Of a stretch of DNA of 9,345 nt, positions 4,733 to 9,345 are shown in pieces. The position numbers were made by a program, and so were the translations under genes. The notes beneath the pieces were generated by a model. It searched no databases. It had not been told where the DNA came from and saw nothing but the letters and a program-made list of their open reading frames with translations. Source of the DNA: Chromatiaceae bacterium (GTDB lineage Bacteria > Pseudomonadota > Gammaproteobacteria > Chromatiales > Chromatiaceae); contig JAFGTZ010000248.1 of NCBI GenBank assembly GCA_016938795.1, forward strand, positions 1 through 9,345, given 5' to 3'. Within the stretch, counting starts at the first letter, position 1; every line of letters starts with the position of its first letter.

Positions 4733-6994
4733 ATGGGCAAATTAACGGTGGGAATGCGGCTGGGGTTGGGATTCGGCGTCCTGCTGCTGCTGCTCGGGCT
4801 GGTGGCCTTCATTGGTCTCACCAAGATTGATGACATTAACGACAACATTGCGGCCATTGAGGGCGATCTCTTCCCCAAGACCGTGCAGGCCAATACCATC
4901 ATCGATAGCATCAACGTGGTCGCACGGATCACGCGCAATATCCTGCTGCTCGACGACCAGGCCGCCATCGCCACTCAGACCGCGCGGCTCGACGAAGCCC
5001 GCCGTATCATTGTCGATAATCTTAATCGTCTCGAACAGACCATCAAAAGCCCCGATGGCATGCGCCGTCTGGCGGCGGTGACTGAGTCGCGCGGGCGCTA
5101 TGTCGCCATACAGGACCGCTTTCTCTCGCTGGTGCGCGATGGCCGGCGCGCTGAGGCCACCACCCTCCTGTTCGGCGAGTTTCGCGATCTGCAAAATGCC
5201 TATATCAAGGACGTGGCCGAGCTGATTCGCTTTCAGACCGATCTCATGGCAGAGGCCGGCCAAGAGGCAAGTGCCAATGTCAGCTCGGCCACGACACAGG
5301 TGCTGATTCTGTCGCTGATTGCGCTGGCCATCGGCATCGGCGTCGGCGTCTGGATCGTGACCGGCCTCACGCGTCAGCTCGGCGGCGAGCCCGACTACGC
5401 GTCCGCTCAGGTGCGCGCCATCGCCAATGGCGATCTCTCGCAGAACATTGCCCTCAAGCCGGGCGATAGCACCAGCCTGCTGGCGGCACTCGGCCAGATG
5501 CAGGGGGCTCTCAAGCAGCTGGTCTCGGAGATTTCCGACATTGTGCATGCGGCGACTCAGGGCGATTTCAGCAAGCGCGTGGATCTGGCCGACAAGCGCG
5601 GCTTTGGGCGCGAGATTGGCGAGGGACTCAACACGCTCGCCGAGACCACCGATATCGGCCTCAAGGATGTCACCCGCGTCTCCCGCGCACTCGCCGCCGG
5701 CGATCTGTCACAGACCATCGAGCGCGATTATCCGGGGCTCTTCGGCCAGACCAAGGAGGGCGTTAACGGCACAGTCAAGGCGCTGAGCGCCGTGGTCGAT
5801 GAAATCCGCAACATTGTCGATGCGGCCAATCGCGGCGATTTCACTACCAAGCTCGATCTGGCTGGCAAGCAGGGCTTTGCGCGCGACATTGCCCAGATGC
5901 TCAATCAGCTCTCCGACACCACCGAGGTGGGTCTGAACGATGTGATGCGCGTCTCTCGGGCGCTCGCCGAGGGCGATCTGACCAAGACCATCGTCAAGGA
6001 GTATCCGGGGCTCTTTGGCGAAACCAAGGAAGGGGTCAACACCACGGTGTCGAACCTCAAGCAGCTTGTGGTGCAGATTCGCGAGGCGGTCGATACCATC
6101 AACACTGCTTCAAACGAAATTGCCACGGGCAATCAGGATCTCAGCCAGCGCACCGAGGAGCAGGCCAGCTCGCTGGAGGAAACCGCCAGCTCCATGGAGG
6201 AGCTCACCAGCACGGTGAAGCAAAACGCCGACAATGCCCGTCAGGCCAATCAGCTCGCGGTGACTGCCTCGGACGTGGCCACCAAGGGCGGCGAGGTGGT
6301 CAATGCCTCGGTGGCCACTATGGCGGCCATTTCGGAGTCGAGCAAGAAGATTGCCGACATCATTGGCGTGATCGACGGTATCGCCTTCCAGACCAATATC
6401 CTCGCGCTCAACGCGGCGGTCGAGGCGGCGCGCGCTGGCGAGCAGGGGCGCGGCTTCGCGGTGGTGGCCGCCGAGGTGCGCAATCTTGCGCAGCGTTCGG
6501 CCAATGCCGCCAAGGAAATCAAGACGCTGATCACCGATAGCGTCGAGAAGGTCGAGTCCGGCACCACCCAGGTGAACGAGGCCGGCGAGCGCATGAACGA
6601 AATCGTTACCTCAATCAAGCGCGTCACCGATATCATGGCCGAAATCTCGGCGGCCTCCGAGGAGCAGTCCGCTGGCATCGAGCAGATCAATCAGGCCATC
6701 ACCCAGATGGACGATGTGACCCAGCAGAACGCGGCCCTGGTCGAGGAGGCGGCAGCCGCTGCTGAATCGCTGGAGGATCAGGCGCGCTCGCTGGCCAACA
6801 TGATTGGTGTTTTCAAACTCGACCAGAGCGCCATGAGTTCGGCGGTGGCGGCGCGCCCGTCAGCCGCCCCGCGTCGCGCGCACACGCCGGCCAAGCCGGC
6901 GGCCAAGGCCACCCATAAGCCCGCCGCTCCCAAAAAGTCGGCGCCTCCAGCCATTGCGCCGCCCACGGATGATGGCGACTGGGAGGAATTCTGA
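4733..6994 (+). CDS. Methyl-accepting chemotaxis protein with five HAMP modules and CheR-docking tail
   Basis: This 753-aa inner-membrane receptor has TM1 at about 10-29, a periplasmic helical sensor domain at about 30-188 (four-helix-bundle type; ligand unknown), TM2 at about 190-211 and then HAMP-type modules. The HAMP 'GD(L/F)' turn recurs at G233, G277, G323, G368 and G414, so there are five in series instead of one. The cytoplasmic hairpin carries methylation-site sequence at about 474-491 (TEEQASSLEETASSMEELTS) and the kinase-control tip at 547-576 (IDGIAFQTNILALNAAVEAA, RAGEQGRGFA), close to E. coli Tsr. After F694 comes an Ala/Pro/Lys linker of about 50 residues, ending in DWEEF at 749-753, a match to the NWETF-type pentapeptide that tethers CheR and CheB. 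AAGGGG precedes the ATG at a suitable distance. It sits between cheW and cheR. Confidence 0.96.
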   Translation: MGKLTVGMRLGLGFGVLLLLLGLVAFIGLTKIDDINDNIAAIEGDLFPKTVQANTIIDSINVVARITRNILLLDDQAAIATQTARLDEARRIIVDNLNRLEQTIKSPDGMRRLAAVTESRGRYVAIQDRFLSLVRDGRRAEATTLLFGEFRDLQNAYIKDVAELIRFQTDLMAEAGQEASANVSSATTQVLILSLIALAIGIGVGVWIVTGLTRQLGGEPDYASAQVRAIANGDLSQNIALKPGDSTSLLAALGQMQGALKQLVSEISDIVHAATQGDFSKRVDLADKRGFGREIGEGLNTLAETTDIGLKDVTRVSRALAAGDLSQTIERDYPGLFGQTKEGVNGTVKALSAVVDEIRNIVDAANRGDFTTKLDLAGKQGFARDIAQMLNQLSDTTEVGLNDVMRVSRALAEGDLTKTIVKEYPGLFGETKEGVNTTVSNLKQLVVQIREAVDTINTASNEIATGNQDLSQRTEEQASSLEETASSMEELTSTVKQNADNARQANQLAVTASDVATKGGEVVNASVATMAAISESSKKIADIIGVIDGIAFQTNILALNAAVEAARAGEQGRGFAVVAAEVRNLAQRSANAAKEIKTLITDSVEKVESGTTQVNEAGERMNEIVTSIKRVTDIMAEISAASEEQSAGIEQINQAITQMDDVTQQNAALVEEAAAAAESLEDQARSLANMIGVFKLDQSAMSSAVAARPSAAPRRAHTPAKPAAKATHKPAAPKKSAPPAIAPPTDDGDWEEF
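5561..6106 (+). repeat. Internal 273-bp duplication encoding paired HAMP modules
   Basis: The stretch beginning at 5561 (protein G277) and the one beginning at 5834 (G368) are direct repeats with a 273-bp (91-residue) period. At protein level both read GDF(S/T)-(R/K)-(V/L)-DLA-(D/G)-K-(R/Q)-GF, then LNDV/LKDV-RVSRALA, GDL, and YPGLFG-TKEGVN. By eye roughly three quarters of the bases agree. This indicates duplication of a two-HAMP unit. Confidence 0.85.
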
Positions 6995-7117
6995 GCCTCT
7001 GTTTGAGCTGTGCCGGCGGCAGCTGCCGCCGGCGGGGCCGTGGTCGCTCCGACTCGGGCACTTCAGCCTTGGAGGAGTTCCTGTGGCTATGGATGGGGCC
7101 TTGGGTGTTTCTTCAGC
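6995..7117 (+). promoter_or_regulatory. mcp-cheR spacer with 22-bp palindrome and displaced Shine-Dalgarno
   Basis: The longest gap inside the operon. Positions 7012-7033 form a perfect palindrome (stem GCCGGCGGC, loop AGCT) that would be a very stable RNA hairpin; no U-run follows. A strong Shine-Dalgarno, GGAGGAG, lies at 7071-7077, but it is 40 nt from the cheR ATG at 7118. It is well placed instead for GTG 7083 or ATG 7089, which open a 30- or 28-codon frame ending at 7175 inside cheR in another frame. The hairpin could protect upstream mRNA or dampen expression of cheR onward (inference). Confidence 0.5.
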
Positions 7118-7963
7118 ATGCGTGAGCGCGAGTTTCATTTCACTGATCGCGATTTCGAAAGCATTCGCGAGCTGATTTATCAACATGCCGGAATCGCGCT
7201 CAGTCCGGTCAAGGTGGATATGGTCTACAGCCGCATTGCGCGCCGGTTGCGCGCCACCGGGCTGGAAACCTTTTCCGACTACCTGGAGCGTCTACATTCG
7301 GATGCCGAGGAGTGGCAAGAGTTCGTCAATTCGCTGACCACCAATCTGACGTCCTTTTTTCGCGAGGCGCATCACTTTCCGCTGCTCACCGAGCACGTGC
7401 TGGAGGCGGCCCCCAATACGCGCAACCCGGCGCGTCTCTGGTCGGCGGCCTGCTCCACGGGCGAAGAGCCCTATTCCATGGCCATGGCCCTGATCGACGC
7501 CTTTGGCTCCTGGACGCCGCCGGTGCGTATTCTCGCCACCGATCTCGATACCCAGGTGCTGGGCCACGCGAGCGACGGGGTCTATTCAGCGGAACGCGTC
7601 GCCAAGCTGCCGCGCGATCTGGTGCGGCGCTTTTTTCTGCGCGGTCGTGGTAAGCGCGCAGGTCAGGTGCGTATCCGCCGCGAGGTGCGGGATCTGGTGA
7701 CCTTTCGCCCTCTGAATCTGCTCGATCCGCTCTGGCCCATCAAGGGCCACTTCGCGGCTATCTTTTGTCGCAATGTGCTCATTTATTTCGACAAGCCAAC
7801 TCAATATCGACTGCTTGAGAAATTCCATCCCCTGGTTTATCCCAATGGTTTGCTCTTTGTTGGACACTCCGAAAGCCTGGTACATGCGGCGGATCTTTTC
7901 CGGGCGCGTGGCAAAACCGTCTGTGTTCCCGTCTCGCGTCATCTCAATGGGGTCAAGCGATGA
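7118..7963 (+). CDS. cheR: Chemotaxis protein methyltransferase CheR
   Basis: This 281-aa enzyme (E. coli CheR is 286) transfers methyl from S-adenosylmethionine to receptor glutamates. The N-terminal helical domain runs from about 5 (FHFTDRDFESIRELIYQHAG) and includes TTNLTSFFREAHHFP at 74-88, with the family's conserved Arg at R82. The SAM-binding domain has SAACSTGEEPYSMAMAL (G115-E117), ILATDLD, and IFCRNVLIYFD near the active site, with LLFVGHSESL towards the end. The start at ATG 7118 matches the family's N-terminus, but no Shine-Dalgarno lies close to it. The frame stays open upstream to GTG 7010, giving a low-complexity extension unlike CheR. It follows an MCP with the matching docking tail, and its stop overlaps the cheD start in ATGA. 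Confidence 0.95.
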   Translation: MREREFHFTDRDFESIRELIYQHAGIALSPVKVDMVYSRIARRLRATGLETFSDYLERLHSDAEEWQEFVNSLTTNLTSFFREAHHFPLLTEHVLEAAPNTRNPARLWSAACSTGEEPYSMAMALIDAFGSWTPPVRILATDLDTQVLGHASDGVYSAERVAKLPRDLVRRFFLRGRGKRAGQVRIRREVRDLVTFRPLNLLDPLWPIKGHFAAIFCRNVLIYFDKPTQYRLLEKFHPLVYPNGLLFVGHSESLVHAADLFRARGKTVCVPVSRHLNGVKR

Positions 7964-8571
7964 CCGAAGGGTATGAAGAGGTTCTGGCGCCCAACCTGTA
8001 TTATGACCGTCACTTTAAAATGGATGCCGTCAAGATCCTGCCAGGCGAGTACTATGTCTCGGCCCGCGAGCTGCTCATGGTGACGGTGCTAGGTTCCTGC
8101 GTCTGCGCCTGTGTGCGTGACCGGCTCAGCGGCATCGGCGGCATTAACCATTTCATGCTGCCTGACGACAAACGCGAGGAGGAGGAGCGCTTTGGCCGCT
8201 CCATGCGCTATGGCGACTACGCCATGGAGATTCTCATCAATCAACTCATCAAGCTCGGCGCACGGCGCAAGCACTTGGAGGCCAAGGTCTTTGGCGGCGG
8301 CAATGTGCTCACCGGGTTCAAGAGCAATATGGTGGGAGAGCGCAACGCACGCTTTGTGCTGGAGTATCTCGCGACTGAAGGAATTCCGGTCGTCGCCAAG
8401 GATCTGCTCGGCAACAATCCGCGCAAGGTGTATTTTTTTCCCGATTCGGGGCGCGTGCTGGTCAAGCGTCTGCGCAGTCTGCACAACGACACCATCATCG
8501 AGCGCGAGCTGACCTATCGTCAGCGTTTGCGTCAGTCCCGGGTCGAGGGCGAGATCGAACTTTTTTCCTGA
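7960..8571 (+). CDS. cheD: Chemoreceptor glutamine deamidase CheD
   Basis: This 203-aa protein probably converts specific receptor glutamines to glutamate, creating methylation sites for CheR. The CheD core begins near V24 with IMLPGEY-like IKILPGEYYVSARE spacing (seen here as VKILPGEYYVSARELL). The catalytic Cys is C47 in VLGSCV, the catalytic His is H64 in GGINHFMLP, and T42 is the likely equivalent of the third active-site residue in the T. maritima enzyme. YGDYAMEILINQLIKLGA, KVFGGGNVL and GERNARFVLEYL follow in the usual order. The C-terminal 45 residues are charged and less typical. Its ATG overlaps the cheR stop by 4 nt (ATGA), so the two are translationally coupled, and TGGGG lies 7 nt upstream. 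With no cheC seen, it probably acts only on receptors. Confidence 0.93.
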   Translation: MTEGYEEVLAPNLYYDRHFKMDAVKILPGEYYVSARELLMVTVLGSCVCACVRDRLSGIGGINHFMLPDDKREEEERFGRSMRYGDYAMEILINQLIKLGARRKHLEAKVFGGGNVLTGFKSNMVGERNARFVLEYLATEGIPVVAKDLLGNNPRKVYFFPDSGRVLVKRLRSLHNDTIIERELTYRQRLRQSRVEGEIELFS

Positions 8572-8607
8572 GCCGATCGCCAACTGGAGCATTAGAGGGG
8601 AGCGTTC

Positions 8608-9345
8608 ATGCAAGAGAGCCTGCAACAGCAGTGGCCCATGCTGGTGGCGAGCCTGGCGGCCATGCTGGCCAACGCGCTCTGGCCCGGCTGGTTTCCGGGC
8701 TGGTTGGCGGTGGGGTTGATCACGCTGGGCTGGTTTCTCTGGCCATGGCTTGGGCGCGTGCTGGGTGTTGCGAACGAGGCCGGCCTGTCGGTCGCGCTCA
8801 GGAGCAGCGAGGATCAGGGCCATTCGAGCGAAGCGGATGATCGCGAACTCTGGGGTCTGGTGCGCGAGATTGACGCCCTGCTGGTGCCTGAAATCGAGGA
8901 GTTGCGCGGTCTGATCACGCAGGCAAGCGCACTCGTCGGAGAGGCCGCGAACGATCTCCAGCGCAGTTTTCAGGGCCTTTCAGACGGCGCCCGCAGTCAG
9001 CAGGAGCTGGTGATGCGCCTGGTCCAAGGGGTCTCGGGCGATGAGGATGCCGGTATGTCACATATCGACATGCATGAGTTTCTAACCGAGAACAGCCAGT
9101 TGCTCGCCGATAACATCGACCGTCTGATCGAGATGGGCAAGCATAGCGTCGAGGTGGTGCACCAGATTGAGGATCTCTCGGCGCAGATGGACGAAATCTT
9201 CCAGGCGCTCGATGCGGCTACACGCATCGCCCGCCAGACCAATCTGCTCGCGCTCAATGCGGCCATCGAGGCGGCGCGCGCCGGCGAGCAGGGGCGCGGT
9301 TTCGCGGTGGTGGCCCAGGAGGTGCGCAAGCTCTCGCAGGACTCG
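8608..9345 (+). CDS. Second methyl-accepting chemotaxis protein, membrane hairpin without periplasmic domain (3' end outside window)
   Basis: The frame is open for 246 codons from ATG 8608 to the window edge. A good ribosome site, GAGGGGAGC, lies at 8595-8603. The N-terminus has two hydrophobic Trp-rich segments, about residues 9-25 and 31-48, joined by a turn of a few residues, so almost nothing would be exposed in the periplasm. A helical region at about 75-200 follows, without a recognisable HAMP module. The conserved MCP tip is present near the end: ARQTNLLALNAAIEAARAGE, QGRGFAVVAQEVRKLSQDS. It follows cheD by 36 bp and is most likely in the same operon. Without a periplasmic sensor it may respond to membrane or cytoplasmic state (inference). 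Whether it carries methylation sites or a docking tail cannot be seen. Confidence 0.88.
   Translation, partial: MQESLQQQWPMLVASLAAMLANALWPGWFPGWLAVGLITLGWFLWPWLGRVLGVANEAGLSVALRSSEDQGHSSEADDRELWGLVREIDALLVPEIEELRGLITQASALVGEAANDLQRSFQGLSDGARSQQELVMRLVQGVSGDEDAGMSHIDMHEFLTENSQLLADNIDRLIEMGKHSVEVVHQIEDLSAQMDEIFQALDAATRIARQTNLLALNAAIEAARAGEQGRGFAVVAQEVRKLSQDS

Noticed and set aside
4689..4745. Small 18-codon frame just after cheW (ATG at 4689)
   Set aside because: It has no clear ribosome site and runs out of frame into mcp; chance is sufficient.
4742..5548. Reverse-strand open frame opposite the mcp sensor domain
   Set aside because: It is a shadow of the mcp frame and its His/Gly/Gln-rich product has no recognisable features.
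6427..6470. Near-identical 44-bp stretch shared with 9271-9314
   Set aside because: It encodes the universally conserved MCP tip (EAARAGEQGRGFAVVA) in two receptors; conservation explains it better than recombination.

Overview
The window carries most of one chemotaxis (che) operon on the + strand, from a GC-rich Gram-negative bacterium. The periplasmic-type sensor domain, the signal peptide on the divergent gene and the E. coli-like CheA/CheW/receptor set all fit a proteobacterium. The gene order, the interspersed palindromes and the codon preference (GC-ending codons) would suit a gammaproteobacterium such as a purple sulfur bacterium (Chromatiales). That placement is inference, not something the sequence proves.

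Layout. Positions 1-89 hold the 3' end of a gene whose C-terminus looks like that of a methyl-accepting chemotaxis protein (MCP). Positions 90-360 are non-coding and full of palindromes: a facing pair of REP-like hairpins (137-283), then two tandem copies of a second hairpin element with a 42-bp period (290-365). Positions 361-1257 (- strand) encode an exported DUF1566-type protein with a long Pro/Ala/Glu tail. A 72-bp divergent spacer separates it from the che operon. The operon reads cheY (1330), cheA (1742), cheW (4161), an MCP with five HAMP modules (4733), cheR (7118), cheD (7960) and a second MCP (8608) that is still open at the window edge.

How the genes work together. The 4733 MCP senses through a periplasmic helical domain and controls CheA through CheW. 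CheA phosphorylates CheY, which acts on the flagellar motor. CheR methylates the receptors and CheD probably deamidates receptor glutamines. The MCP ends in a DWEEF pentapeptide at the end of a flexible linker, a CheR/CheB docking tail, and its methyltransferase is the next gene. cheB and cheZ are not in the window; cheB would be expected just downstream.

This is mostly a recognisable operon and I see no wholly new system. The less ordinary points are the repeated G(Y/F)G(F/L)F motif in the CheA linker, the duplicated HAMP pair, a 13-bp tandem duplication at the cheA stop codon whose loss would fuse cheA to cheW in frame, the odd cheR leader, and the compensatory changes in the tandem hairpins.
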